Origin: Antedon mediterranea
Lineage: Eukaryota > Echinodermata > Crinoidea > Comatulida > Antedonidae
DNA length: 64,000 nt
Reading direction: 5' to 3'
Assembly (NCBI RefSeq): GCF_964355755.1
Contig: NC_092677.1
Span: 19,998,101-20,062,100, forward strand
Positions 1 through 12,400 of this stretch are shown here, piece by piece. The translations under genes and the position numbers were made by a program. Within the stretch, counting starts at the first letter, position 1; the number at the start of each line of letters is the position of its first letter. Under the pieces are notes generated by a model, which saw only the letters and a program-made list of their open reading frames with translations, searched no databases and was not told the origin of the DNA.

Positions 1-311
1 TGGAAAACTGCTCTAGGTAAAAAGAACCTTCAAATACAGAGCAATAAAAGAATGGAATCTTTTACCAACTGAAACTAGAACAAAAGTAACTGGGAAAAAT
101 ATTTATAAACTAAAAAATATAGCAACTCTACTGTCCTCTAAGTGATCCTACATATTTTATTTTTTATTTTATTTATTTGTTTTTAACTGTTCTGTATATA
201 TCTTTTAAATTAGGCCTACTATGTATTTTTATATGTTATAATTTTCTTTACTTTTACTCTTTACTGAAAATGCAATCCAGTCAAAAGAAAGAATAAATAA
301 ATAAATAAATT
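1..311 (+). mobile_element. 3' end of a non-LTR retrotransposon (LINE)
   Basis: Bases 31-143 translate to the end of a LINE reverse-transcriptase ORF. The stretch YRAIKEWNLLPTETRTK resembles the conserved 'YRAxxxWNxLP' C-terminus, with a stop at about 141-143. An AT-rich 3' UTR follows and ends in short AATA repeats at about 290-311, a typical LINE tail. The rest of the element lies outside the window. The clade (CR1/L2/RTE-like) cannot be settled from this piece. Confidence 0.6.
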
Positions 312-484
312 ATATAATTATAACTTTTGGAAGGTCAAACCTTCATATTATTACTATAATGAATGGCCAAATAAACTGTGGAAATTAATAATGGTCAAAC
401 AGTCACCACAACTTACCATAATGCCTACTGTGTATTAGTTCTAGAATATCAGTACAGTTAATCAAATGTGATACCTTTTTACAG

Positions 485-585
485 GAGATAAAGCAGTTCG
501 GAGTGATGCAAAAGCAGAGTTAGATCGAATGACAAGAGGAAAACCAGTGACAACCCAAGCAGGTTCATCGGCTGGTACATCATGA
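485..585 (+). CDS. Putative terminal coding exon of an unrecognised plus-strand gene
   Basis: A good acceptor (pyrimidine tract then ACAG) ends at 484. The exon opens with two bases of a split codon and reads 33 codons to TGA at 583-585. The peptide is hydrophilic and includes DAKAELDRMTRGKPV and a Gly/Ser/Thr-rich tail; I do not recognise the family. AATAAA-like signals follow near 1,200 and 1,333. If real, this gene runs towards the minus-strand TSP1/FN3 gene. The exon is short and could be chance. Confidence 0.4.
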
Positions 586-1601
586 GTTTAAAATATGTTC
601 TAAATAACTGTAGTAAGTGTAAATGTATCAAATGTTAGTATAGTAACCACATTTGTGCAATCTAAAAAGTCAGAAGCATTTAGATATTATAGTAGGAGTA
701 TAAATGTTTGTTTTTCCTCACTTTAATCCTTTTGCAAAAAATATTGTATAAACATTATATTGCTTACCCACCCACTTTAGTCTAAATACAAGTGCTTATA
801 ACTTTTATTTGAAACATAAACAATTTTTAAACTAGGTTTTTTTTTTTACATGATACAGTACTTTTCATTGTACTTCTCAAAAACGAAACAATTATTATTC
901 ATTTTCATTCATAAATTAATATTAATAAGAACCAGTTTCCCTTTTAAGTTCTGACGTGGTATATAATATGTATGTATTAGTTTCAACCGGATGGACAAGT
1001 TTTGATAACCTGTATTTATTTGGAATAGTATCAATTTAGATTTTAATTACATGTTTTCAATTTATTGAAATAATGGAAATAATCTATAACAGTAAAGATC
1101 TGTTTCCTTGTAGTGAATGATTATGCATTTATTTATTTAGGCTACCAGGACCTTTCATTGACCTTGTTAAATTTTTATCCACAAAAATTGCATCAAAATA
1201 AATACATTTGTATAAATTTAATATATTTTACGTTTATAGATAACGTTTGGTACTGCGCTACCATATCCATTTTCAATCACTCAGAAAACCACATAGGCCC
1301 TAGATTAACAGTTTGTTGCACTTAAATTTAGTAAAATAAATATTCTCCATAATTAGCACAATTGTATGTTGTTTGCCCTGTTGTTTGAGTAAAGGAAGTC
1401 ATGCATGGTTTATCCTTTGCTAAAAAATAATCGATATTTACATTCACCGAAACAGGGAGGTCACTTCAAAATTGTTCCCACTATTGAACATTTTCTACAG
1501 CGCTACAGCTATAGCTATATTGGTCGGTTGGTTGGTTAGTTGGTAAACACTAACTTGAGCACGCAATTGCAGCCATGTATATGGCCTTGTTATTTATATA
1601 T
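586..1601. other. AT-rich non-coding stretch
   Basis: This is probably the 3' UTR and flank of the proposed exon ending at 585. Short ORFs here have no recognisable motif. No repeat structure was found apart from AT-rich simple sequence. Confidence 0.4.
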
Positions 1602-1640
1602 CAGTGGTGGCGCCAGCGGAGAAGGGGAGTTAGGACAGAG
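1602..1640 (+). mobile_element. Isolated hAT-type terminus
   Basis: The sequence CAGTGGTGGCGCCAGCGG at 1602 is identical to the left terminus of the complete hAT element at 9514-11117. No matching right terminus (CTGGCGCCACCCCTG-like) was found nearby, so this looks like a solo or truncated end. Confidence 0.5.
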
Positions 1641-1899
1641 TGACTGCTCACTGGCTTGTGAAAATTCTGTCCTATCTTTTAACACTAGCAGGTCTGAAAA
1701 TGGTCCAGAATTGGCACCGTGGTCCGAATTTTCACCAAAATTGGGCAGTGTTAATATTCAACCAAGCGAGTAGAGTCTTTAATACAGTAAAACGGCCTCC
1801 ACACATTATATTACAATAAATTGCGGTCCATCTATCCCATAAATTAAGTGCGCATGCGCAACCTAAATAGGTACCCTGGCGACTGAGATTTAGACTCTT

Positions 1900-2045
1900 C
1901 CTTGTTTAGGTGGTGAAGATAACAGATCGGATCTCATCTGTTTGGATGCTCATTAACGCATGATGCATATTTATGAGTTGTTAGCTAACCGTCGTTATTT
2001 AGGATTTTCTGAGCTGATGAGTTCGCAAAAATGGTAAACTTATTT
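1900..2045 (+). repeat. Dispersed repeat with an inverted partner at about 43,515-43,665
   Basis: The block containing TTGTTTAGGTGG, AACAGATCGGATCTC and TTATGAGTTGTTAGCTAACC recurs in reverse complement at about 43,515-43,665 with few mismatches. Its class is unknown. It is not coding. Confidence 0.65.
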
Positions 2046-2800
2046 GATTTTTTGTGAAATCAATATTTTTTTTAAATTTTTACGTCGTTTAGTAGTTTTA
2101 AAGTTTTAGCTCGAACTACGACTAAAGTCCGGTTTAAGAATACGGGCGTGAAATGATTTCTCTACCTAAAGATACGTAAATCCTGTGTGAAAGCATAGTC
2201 AAAAAAATTATTGACTATGATGAAAGTTACCTTAATTATTTGAAGATAATGTCAAATACGGCACTTATGGTCATTTGTTGGACAAACAATTTGGAAAAGA
2301 AAAAATTAACTCTCTACAACTAGCGGTTGGTGTTCTATGGGTAGGGCCTATATCCTATATTTTAACCATTAATTTGCATATTTCAGCTAATTTGCATGTT
2401 CCAAACAATGAGGTATGATTTGTGGAATTCCATCCCCTCATCATATGTGAAAGAATATAGAATAAAATGAAGTTTCTACCTATATTAGTTATGGAAATAC
2501 GTAAATCATGTGAAAATTACATATCCTTTAAAAATAAGGTCAGAGGTCAAAAACAGCATTTACAGTCATTTTTGGACAAAAAGTTCCACAAGAAGGAATA
2601 TAAATGTATACGTATGTAATGTATATTCTGAACAATTAAAAAAAAATCAACTCTCTACAATTACTGTAGCGGTTGGCGTTCTATGAGTACCCTATATTTT
2701 TACCCTTAATTTGCATATTTCAGCTAATTTGCATATGTTCCCAAGGTGTGATTTGTGGAATTTCATCTCCACATCATGTGTGTTCAATTTAAAAATTAAA
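2045..2800 (-). repeat. Two diverged units of a ~300-bp tandem repeat
   Basis: Two units share TTAACTCTCTACAA, a run of 'TTTGCATATTTCAGCTAATTTGCAT', and GATTTGTGGAATT-like text at about 2,300-2,440 and 2,640-2,770. In reverse complement they resemble the array at 8,500-9,510 (GCAAATTAGCTTAAATATG; CTAGAGAGTTGAT). This is therefore a second, inverted location of the same repeat family. Confidence 0.5.
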
Positions 2801-4330
2801 AGCTTTGTTTGCAATTTGTTGTTTTTTCTTAAACTACATTTTTTCTCCATTTTTAATATGTTGTTCTGATAGGTCTTTTAGAGATATTTTACCACAAAAA
2901 CAAATTCTGTTCTAATTTTGTCTAGGTATACCCATTATTTTTGCTACATTGCCCGGTAGTAGGGTTTTATGATATGAAATATTGTGAAGTACATTATGTT
3001 AAAATTATGTTTTGTTATTTTTGGGGAATTTTTAATTTGTTGTTTTACGTAATTTTGGAATTATATTTACTTCTTTCTAATTATTAGGCCTACACCACCA
3101 AACATTCTTACCGCCACAAATCAAGACATTCAACCAAGTCAGTGTTCTCCAGTCGGAAATAATATTCACATACTTTGGCAGCTTTTATAAAACATGACAA
3201 CTATGAAATGCAGTATTATGTCCTATACCGTACCAAACATGGGGCGGAAAACTGACAAAATAATATTAATCAATAAACGTCCATTATTTTAATATATTTA
3301 CACAAAAAAAACAAAAACAAAGATACAGATTTTATATTAAAAATTAATATATTAACAAGATTCTGGTTTTTTTTTTGTGACTGCATGTTTTTGAAACATT
3401 CATTTTACAGTGAGCACTAATATTATTTGCGATGACTCTACAAATTTGTATTTAAAATTGCTTGCTTTTAGAATTAAATCAAAATAGACACTGAAATATA
3501 AAGAAGAATACAGTATGCCTATTAACTTTGTCTTCCTTATATATACTAGAGGGTGAGCTCGCTTCGCTCGCTCCCCCTCTAGGAAGTGTAGACGATGGTT
3601 CTCGGAATGATAATGTTCTCCTTATACGTTTTCTGTCGGTTACCATTATTGAAAATGCTTGACATTCGTAAAACTAAACTACTTTGTTTCACAGTGTTTT
3701 AGATGATTAATAACATTTTAAAGTATAGTTTTTATTGTTTGGTAGGGCCCTTTGGGGAGGCGGAGGTCATTTGAGGGAGGTGCTTATTCGAGGGATATAT
3801 GTTAAATTTTTTAGTTTTAATAATATGGTAACATTTATAATCAAATGAAATCATCTAATACAGTAGATATGAAAAGTGGTAAAAAAGAATAACAAATGTG
3901 GGGGGGGGGGGGGGGGGGTTATTATTCAAAGTGATGTTTTATTGGAGAGGCGTTTATTCAAATGAATACCATCCTAATAATTATTAATACATTATTTAAT
4001 TTAATCATCTTTTGAAACTGCCGTAACAGAGTGGGCCCAAGAAAGAAGACATTACGGCTTGCAACATGGGCAGACATCTCAGTCCTAACGGGACACAGGA
4101 AGATAGCCTACAGTTATTCCTGCAAGCTTCCTCAATAAAACTCAGCTATCGGGATTTCACTTGAAAAATGTCTTATCATCAAATCTCCCTATGTAATTTT
4201 ATAATACTATTCCCCACAATATATTCTGATTCTTTATGACGTATATTTAATTTGATCTTTATTAATTTGCAGTATAATTTAACTACTGTACCTTCACACA
4301 CACGTGGTATGTTTTAAAATAAACAAAAAA
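2800..4330. other. AT-rich stretch with a hairpin and a poly-G run
   Basis: No coding sequence was recognised. It contains the hairpin at 3546-3582 (listed separately) and a run of about 19 G at 3900-3919. The short text around 3,760-3,960 (GGAGG..TTATTCGAGGG; GAGAGGCGTTTATTCAAATGA) looks like diverged repeat ends. Confidence 0.4.
3546..3582 (-). repeat. Palindromic terminus with Helitron-like 3' end
   Basis: CTAGAGGG ... CCCTCTAG form an inverted repeat around GAGCGAGCGAAGCGAGC. Read on the minus strand, the right side ends ...CACCCTCTAGT. Helitron 3' ends are a short hairpin followed by CTRR before T. The same ending (ACCCTCTAGT) closes the composite repeat at 49,712-50,292. Confidence 0.35.
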
Positions 4331-4383
4331 CTGAAATGGCTATGACTAATGGCCAACTTAAGCTGCACTCCTACTATCGGATT

Positions 4384-4803
4384 TTTTTTTCGTCTTCCAA
4401 AGGGACACTGTATTGATTGATGGAAAGTGCCTGTTTCCAGTCACCTTTAGGGTCAAATCTATTATTTTAACTGCTCCCTTGTGTTTAAAAGAGAGAAAAT
4501 ATTTGAAACCAGGTTGTTGTAAGGTGAACTTATCTTAAACCCGGAAATTACTTTGACCGGGAAGAATTGAAATTGAGAGGAAAATCTAATGTTGAAATCA
4601 TAAATGTTGTTAAAAAACTCTTTATAATATCTTCCTAAGATAAAAATATGGAACAATAGCGTCGGCGTGAACACTAATGTTATCCAATCTACGTTTCGCG
4701 GTACATCTCGGTTAGATAAGGTAGGTATCCAAGGCGGAGATTTGTACCGAAGTTTTTGCATTGTGCTCGCCTATGTCAGAATTAACCATAATTTATATAT
4801 AGA
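4384..4803 (-). repeat. ~410-bp interspersed repeat, copy A
   Basis: Almost the whole block is repeated in inverse orientation at 39,283-39,694. A 99-codon ORF inside this copy matches an 81-codon frame in the other, but the two differ by stops and substitutions and resemble no known protein. I read it as non-coding repeat. Ends: a T-run followed by CGTCTTCCAAAGGGACACTG on one side and CTATATATAAATTATGG on the other. No TIRs or target duplication were resolved. Confidence 0.7.
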
Positions 4804-5049
4804 TGGTGTATAATGTACCTCTCGGCACTATACAGCCATGTACAGAGTTGTGTATACTGTATTACTATATTCCCTGTACTGTCTTTTTTATTTCAGAACC
4901 TTAAAATCATTATGAGATGGTTCCCGTCCATTGGACGGGTAGCTGGTAGTAAAATATATAATATAAATAACCGAAAATCTAATGATCAATTGTCACGGAG
5001 GGGAGTAATGGGAAGGTTTTAAACTAATCATGTGAAGGGGAGATATCTT

Positions 5050-5475
5050 AATTTCAATTTCTTTATTGCTGCAAACGCCATCAAGGGCTAATATCCACTT
5101 AAACATACTACATCAAACAACAAACATATACATATTTACATTTTAAATTGTTATCATTACTATAGTTATTATTGTCATTACTACTGCTGTTGTTATTATA
5201 ATAATTATTATTTATTATAATTGTTATAATTATAATTATTATTCTTATTATCATTATAATTAATATTGTGTAATAAATTATAGGTCACACCTTAAGGGCA
5301 GTCTTCTAGTTATTAATAAATAGTTAAACTTGTTTCGAAAGCCAGTCATTCCGTGTGCATATTTGGCAAAAATGTGGTGAACTCCTCTTAAACAAGCATC
5401 CCAACTACTACAGTTCACCAAATAAAAACTGTCCATTTCATGATCAGTGAGTTCCTTGTTATTTATTCAATGACA
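5050..5475 (-). other. Unassigned segment: possible LINE 3' UTR and a 57-codon open frame
   Basis: On the minus strand a frame of about 57 codons runs from about 5,465 to 5,280. It includes DSFYLVNCSSWDACLRG and ends with TAA. An AT-rich tract and a terminal AATTGAAATTAAG-like tail near 5,050 follow. The tail and the text around 5,070-5,100 look like a retroelement 3' end, but the peptide does not resemble a reverse-transcriptase C-terminus. A retropseudogene is possible. Confidence 0.3.
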
Positions 5476-5523
5476 TTCCCTCTGCTACAAGAAAACAAGA
5501 AAATGTAGTAATAATAATCATTA

Positions 5524-6030
5524 CCACAAGGTTCAATTGTTGGACCATTAGGATTTATCTTGTATACATCTGCCATCGGTGATATCATTCGTAATCATAA
5601 CGCCCTTTTTCATGATACTGTATGCTGATGATGATATACAGTTGTATATAGAATCAACAACCCGAAAATAGTAAATAACTATCAAAATGCACTTAAACAT
5701 ATCAAAAATTAATGAATGGATGATTAATAATATGTTAACAGTTAAATCAGGAGAAAAGGTCCTTTTGCTTTGCAAATAATCGTGTCGCACTACCAGATCT
5801 TGAATTAAAATTAGATAACAATATTATTATTCGTACTTCAAATTGTATTAAAAACTTAGGTGTGATGTTTCATAGCTCATTGAATATGTCTTCTCAAGTA
5901 AATGCTTTATGCAAGTCATTGAATTACCAACTCCATAAATATATTACTAAGGATGCATGCCATAATGCTGTCAGTGGACTGATCCTGTCCCGCCTTCACT
6001 ATGCTAACTCGCTCTTGCTTGATGAGTGAA
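5524..6030 (+). pseudogene. Degenerate LINE reverse-transcriptase fragment
   Basis: Several frames join to give the RT core. PQGSIVGPLGF at about 5,524 is the conserved PQGS.LGP motif, then YADDDIQL at about 5,625 is the catalytic YADD box. LKHISKINEWM, NCIKNLGVMF and LILSRLHYANSLL follow in the normal order of the RT palm and thumb. Multiple frameshifts and stops show it is dead. It lies on the strand opposite to the TSP1/FN3 gene, downstream of its last exon found here. Confidence 0.75.
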
Positions 6031-6370
6031 GTGAAGTGAAGTTGATCTTAACGATCAGAGTGAACAGAAATATGGGTCTTCTGAGTTGTTTGGCACAAAA
6101 AAATTCCAATACACCCAGTAGTTACCAAGTTACGCACAGTCCTAACTTTGACCATACTGACCGCTGTAACCAAGTATATCCCAATTTGTTTTCGGCCAAC
6201 AGCAAAAAATTGATTTGTATTGATATAAGGAAACAAAAAAAACATTGTTAACATAATTTGCTAGAGGGTGCAGGTGAACCCTTTCTGGCAATAAATAATA
6301 TTTTTGATTGTGGCTAATCAGCACTAATGGTCACTGGTTATAAAGAATGTGGCATTTATGAACAACTTAC

Positions 6371-6498
6371 CTAATTGGTAGTCAACAATGTCATCTGAAT
6401 AAGCAGGTTCACTACTTCCTTCAAGGTTTTGAGCAACTACCTTTACATTGTACATTTTATTTTTCACCATGAACTGTTTGCTATCTCTTAACAAGTAT
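6371..6498 (-). CDS. Exon 16: second half of FN3 domain 2
   Basis: The acceptor CATCTCTTTAG lies just above 6,498 and the donor GTAAGTTG just below 6,371. The 128 bases begin with one base completing a Gly codon from exon 15 and end in phase 1. The peptide contains YNVKVVAQNLEGSSEPAYS, the Y.V.V.A.N..G.S.P F- and G-strand pattern of FN3. No further exon was identified below this point. Confidence 0.85.
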
Positions 6499-9400
6499 CT
6501 AAAGAGATGAACATTTTTTTATTCAAAAGGTTAAATGATACTACCACATGAATGAGATATGCAATTTTGACAGTAGTGTGCAAGTTTTGGCTTTAATACC
6601 ATTTGTGATATTTAGTAAAAATGTATTGATCACTTTCATATAAAGTAAAAATCTATTTTTATCATGTAAGCCACAACCCATAAACAATTATGTAGTTGAA
6701 TACAGCCTACGACTAGTTAAAGCCTGTTTTCCTGTCGACGTTATTCTACGCTATCGTTAACAATAATCGGCAATCTTCTATGTAAACATTAAAAATGTTA
6801 ACGATTTACAGGAAAAGGTACTCGCTATCGTTATCATTTCAACTTGATCATTTTTCAAACGATCGTCGTTGAACTGTTAACGATCAACGACGATAGCGTC
6901 AACAGGAAAACAGGCTTAAACCATATTGAGATAAAAGACAGTTGTTTGTGGCTAAGAAAATGTGCTACGGTTGTGATATGCCGAATGGTAACTGCAATAA
7001 CACAGAAATGTAGCATCTTTCTTGTTTACATATTTATAAACAAATTTACATTGCTTCGCACAAGCATACACGAAAATCAGTCAGTTAAACTGATAATTAT
7101 GATTCTGCCACTTTAAAAAAATGTTGTTTGCAGATGATGTAGTACAGAGACAGAGTGTTGACAAAGTACAAGGCACTTAAATATAAGGAATCTCTAGACT
7201 AGAGAGTTGACCATTATGGTTCATTGGTTTAAATGTGTTTAGCAGTTACCATTACTGCTTGTACCGGTGAGTTGGCTTAACAAACCACTGCTTTTACTGG
7301 GACTGTAACACTGATCAAACTTGGTAAACAGTAACTAACTACATTGCTCCGTTTACCTTTTTATGTATGTGCGAATTTTATTGTAAAAAAAAAAAAAATA
7401 TAAATATGAATAAAAAAAATATACTTTACTCAGGAAGTCTATCACCCAAGCACAGAATACCAAATAAAGCGCTGGTCTTAAGTTTCTGCTTCTTCAATTG
7501 GGTTATTATCATGTTACGAAAGCACGATAAAATCTTATGTGAACGTACCTATTTTAATTGACTGTACTGTGCTGTTTAATGTGTAATCTAACAGTAGATG
7601 GTGTGAACATTCAAAAAGTGTGTTTTAGTTTACATGGAAGTGTTCAACTAATGTGAATATTTAATTAAGTGAAATTTTAAATATAGTACATTTCAATCAA
7701 AACTACCTACCCTGTAATTTCTTTTGGTACATCTACCAAGAGTGTCCATGGATTAAAAACATGTTCTTTAACATCTTTTACAAATAATTGGTAGCCAGTA
7801 GGTGCACTGTACTGCGGGTGTTTGCTTGCTGTCCATCTAATGAGTACTTTGTATTCCTGCTCCATTTTAAAGTCTGCTAGTTGTATGGTAACAGGTGAAG
7901 GTGGAGCAGGATATGCTAGTGAAGAAAAAAGTTAATATTTCAAAAGGTAAATTTCATGTAAGGATTACAATAAAGCTTCTCATAGTACATGTACTCTAAA
8001 AATATAAATAAAATGATTTGCAAATAAAATGATTTGCAAATCAACATTTTTTTCCATAACATTTTTATCTATTTTTTCCAATATGATTTTGTCAATGGAA
8101 TCCCCCTTTCTGGTTAACAAACAGCCATATGAATATCTCAACAACCATTGGTCAGAAAGTGACAATTCTAATGACCTTGAATTGACCTTGTGGTAGTGCA
8201 CTATAGTGTGTGACGGCGACCGACCCGATTATACAGGTTAAGAAGTAAGGAAGAAAAATATTGTCTAGGAGATTTATGACATTTAACTTGAAATAGGTTT
8301 GGAGACACTAAAAGGGCAGAAACAGAGAAATTAGTTAAGGCTGTGCAGTGTTTGAGGACAATGAGCCTCCCATTTATCTTCTGATTCTATTTTTATGAAG
8401 TAAAGTATAATTTGACAGCTGGTATGCTAGGCTAGGCAACCTATCTAAAAAAAATAGCCCAAAGTGAAGTAAATTGCAAACAGAGATTGTTCTTTTTTAA
8501 ATGGTCACATATGATGAGGAGATCAACATTTGAGCATCACACCTCTGTCACTCATCCCGATATATGATATGCAAATTAGCTTAAATATGTAAATTAGGGT
8601 GAAATTACAGGGTTACCATATCTCAAAAACTACTAGTCCAAGAGATTTGATTTATTCAAAATGTATATATTATAAAAATGACCAGAAGTACAACATTTGA
8701 CACTCGACCCCATTTCTCAATGTTTGCATATACAATGTGACTAAAATGTCTGTAGAGACTTTGCCCTTAAATGACCCAGATGTAGGTTCCTAATATAATA
8801 ATAATAATATATATATGCAAATTAGTACAAGTTAAATAAAAAATGCAAATAAGGGGGAAAATTACAGTTGTCCTATATCCAGAAAACCACTAATGCTAGA
8901 GAGTTGATTTTTTCACAGCTGTATTCAGAATGTACATATTTCTATTTGCTTCAATGAAACATTTTACAAAACAATTACCGGAAGTATGACATTTGACCCT
9001 CGACCCCATTTCTCAATATTGCATGGATAATGAAATTAAAATGTGTGTAGATACTTTGCTCTGCCCTCAAATGACTCACTTTTTCAAATAGCCAACATAC
9101 TGTTTAGTAAATCTCAAAATCAAACCTGTATCACTCACCTCAAAAGTATTCAAATTATTAGTACAAGTTACATGAAATATATGCAAATTAGGGGGAAATT
9201 ACAAGGTTAACATATCTCAAAAACTATTTATTTTTTCACTGAGTTATTCAATATGTATATATTAATATTTGCTCTAATAAAACATTTTAAGAAAAAATTA
9301 CCGGAAATATCAATGTTTGCATACATATTGCGACTAAAATGTCTGTAGAAACTTTGTTTTGGACTCAAATGATACACGTTTCCTATAGTCGGCATAGGAC

Positions 9401-12400
9401 CGCTTTGTAATTCCCAAAATGACATCTTTGACATACACCTTGCAAGTATGCAAATTAATAGTACAAATTACATGAAATATGCTAATAAGGGGGTGAAATT
9501 ACAGTCTTCCCATCAGTGGTGGCGCCAGCGGGGGGGCTACGGGGGCTCTAGCCCCCTCGTCGGGGAGCCTAGCCCCCCCGTCGGGGAACACGGGTACTTT
9601 TTGTCGGGGAATAATAATATACAGTAAAAAACGTTCGCGTTCACTTCATATAGCTTCAGCGCCTAGAAAACCACGACGTTCCATTGACCGTGAGAGTACG
9701 TCAGAGGGCTATTATGCACTTTTATGCATTTATTGCCAGCGATCTAACTTACTACTAAACATTAGCTAGGTACGCACTTGTCTGGCGGTATCCCTCAGTA
9801 CGAATCGTTCAACGTTGGGTCGAGACGCGTGATATCAAGTTCCATCCAGGGACCAAAATGTGTAATGTAGTTATTTTCCAGGCGAAGTTTACCGACGGTT
9901 ACCGAAGGGAACACGGGTACTTTTTGTCGGGGAATATAATATACAGTAAAAAGCGTTCGCGTTCACTTCGTAGCTAGCTTCAGCGCCTAGAAAACCGCGA
10001 CGTTTCATTGACCGTGAGAGTACGTCAGAGTGATATTATGCACTTTATATGCATTCATTATTGCCAGCGATCTAACTTACTACTAAACAATAGCTAGGTT
10101 CGCACTTGTCTGGCGGTATCCCTTTGTACGAATCGTTCAACGTTGGGTCGAGACGCGTGATATCATGTTCCATCCAGGGACCAAAATGTGTACTGTAGTT
10201 ATTTTCCAGGCGAAGTTTACTGACGGTTACATCGTGTACTGCGTCGACGTACGCTACACTACACCAAAAACGAATTATGTTAATTGTTCGTATGTTCACC
10301 AATTTTTTAAATTTACCAGTAACCTTCTGCACCTAAAATAAATTTTTCATCCATTACTAAACAAAAAGACATGCCATTTTCGCTTAGCCAACATCTTATT
10401 ATAGCTAAGTTATTACATTTTCAATGTCCTGTATGTCATGAATTTCTCACCACTCGGGAGTCCAGATGGTACGCACGCATACACTTGGGAGGAATAAACT
10501 TATTTCCCCGACTGAAAAAGGTCTACGCTTGCTTTTTTTAAGCCTCTAGGCCTGATTTTTCCGAAGTATAAAATGCAATTTTTTGAAGACCTGTAGCTCT
10601 AGTTTTAAACAGTTTCTTAGCTCAGCCCCAACAATAAAGCTGGTCATATTTCGAAGTACAAGAAGTGCATTTTCCGGGACCTAACATCTCTATTTTTCAA
10701 ACATTTCTTAGCTCAGTCACAACCTTGATAGGGACTTATATATTTTGTTTCATGTTTTGAAGTATAATAAGTTCAATTTCCGGGATCTCCAAAACTCTAT
10801 TTTTCTAAATTTTCTTTGAACTTTTATTTTTTAAATTGAAAAATATGGATTGAAACAGTCATCGCGCATCGTTTTTTTGCACGCAGTATTTTATTTATGC
10901 ATTATAAAAAATGGAAAAAATGGCTACCCTAAATCTGATTAAAATGACCTCAAATGACGCTAGAACGCGTTGCTTCCGGGGGCTTCGCCCCCTGGACCCC
11001 CACCGGGGGCCCTTGGCGGCCCCCTGGCCCCCCAGCCTAGTGATGCTCGCTTCGCTCGATAGCCCCCTCGTCGGGGAATGTAGCCCCCGCGTCGGGAAGA
11101 TCCTGGCGCCACCCCTGCTTCCCATATCTCGAAAACCATTAATGCTAGAGAGTTGATTTTTTCAAAGCCTTATTCAGAATGTACATATTTATATTCGCTC
11201 TAATGAAACATTTTACGCAAAAATTTGGTATGACATTTGACCCTCGACCCTATTTCTTAATATTTGCATAAAATGTCTGTACAGACTTTGTTTTGGCCTC
11301 AAATGATACAGGTACATTCTGAATAAGGCTTTGAAAAAATCAACTCTCAGCATTAATGATTTTGTCAATTACTATGCCGACTGAAATCGTATACAAACAT
11401 TGATAAATGGGGTTGAGGGTCAATTGGCGTGATTTTGAGATTTACTAACAATTTAAGTATTTTTTGCTTTAAATTACATTTTTTCAGGTAAAGAATTGTT
11501 TGGTTAACGTGAATAACTATTATGTGACAATAAAATGACACAGTCAAAAACAAATTTGAAATAAAAAATATTTTTCAGGGGGACAATATATCTTTTAAAA
11601 CTGTTACGTAAACAAGCGAGCAGCGTGTTTTGTAAGAAATGTTTCTTGTTTAATATATTTCTGTTTTATGTTACTAATACAATGTCTAATTATTTCCACA
11701 AATATTTTACTTTCATTTTGTTAAAATTGGGGGTGCATGCTATACTTAACTTAATATTCAGAATATGTAAAATCAAATAACCAAATTGTAGTTTTTTAAA
11801 TCCATTAATTAGTAAACAAAACAGCTGGGGTGGGGTAGGTTAATACTTCCAAGTGTCTAGATTTAGCTTAGTAATAGTAATTACACACTGCAGTACTCTT
11901 AATAACCCTGCTCTAAAAATAACCCGTATAAAAATACAATAAAAGAATAGTAATCCAGGGTTACTATTAGAAGCTTTCTGGTATGCCAATAATATCAGTA
12001 GCCACAAAATTCTAAACCGCCTAGTGAGATACTAAAAATTAATTTAAAACGATAAAGATGAGGAACTCGTAACCATGTTACACATACATAAAAACATTTT
12101 GATTAAAATAGATCGAAGTTCTGCATACTATGAGCTGCGGCCCAAATTTCGGCTGGGAAACATTTTTTAAGGGCCACGAAAAAAATGACTTGAGAAATTT
12201 AAAAACACAACAAATGTTTATCTGCTTGAAATTTTATATTAATTTGTTATATTTATTTGTAATCAACTCGCAATTCCATTTTTTTTCACGTTTTAATTGC
12301 AATGTAATGTAAAATCGTGTGACAAATGTGATGATGTGACACAGTGACATGCAAGGTGTGCGTTATAAATAAGTGGAAAACCTGGACTGAGATTAAATAT

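Noticed and set aside
4462-4761. 99-codon ORF also seen at 39,323-39,565
   Set aside because: The two are copies of one interspersed repeat, differ in frame length and lack any domain.
10895-11156. Gly/Pro/Arg-rich ORFs in hAT ends (also 37,805-38,101 and 54,066-54,302)
   Set aside because: They are translations of the G/C-rich transposon termini. The composition comes from palindromic DNA, not protein.
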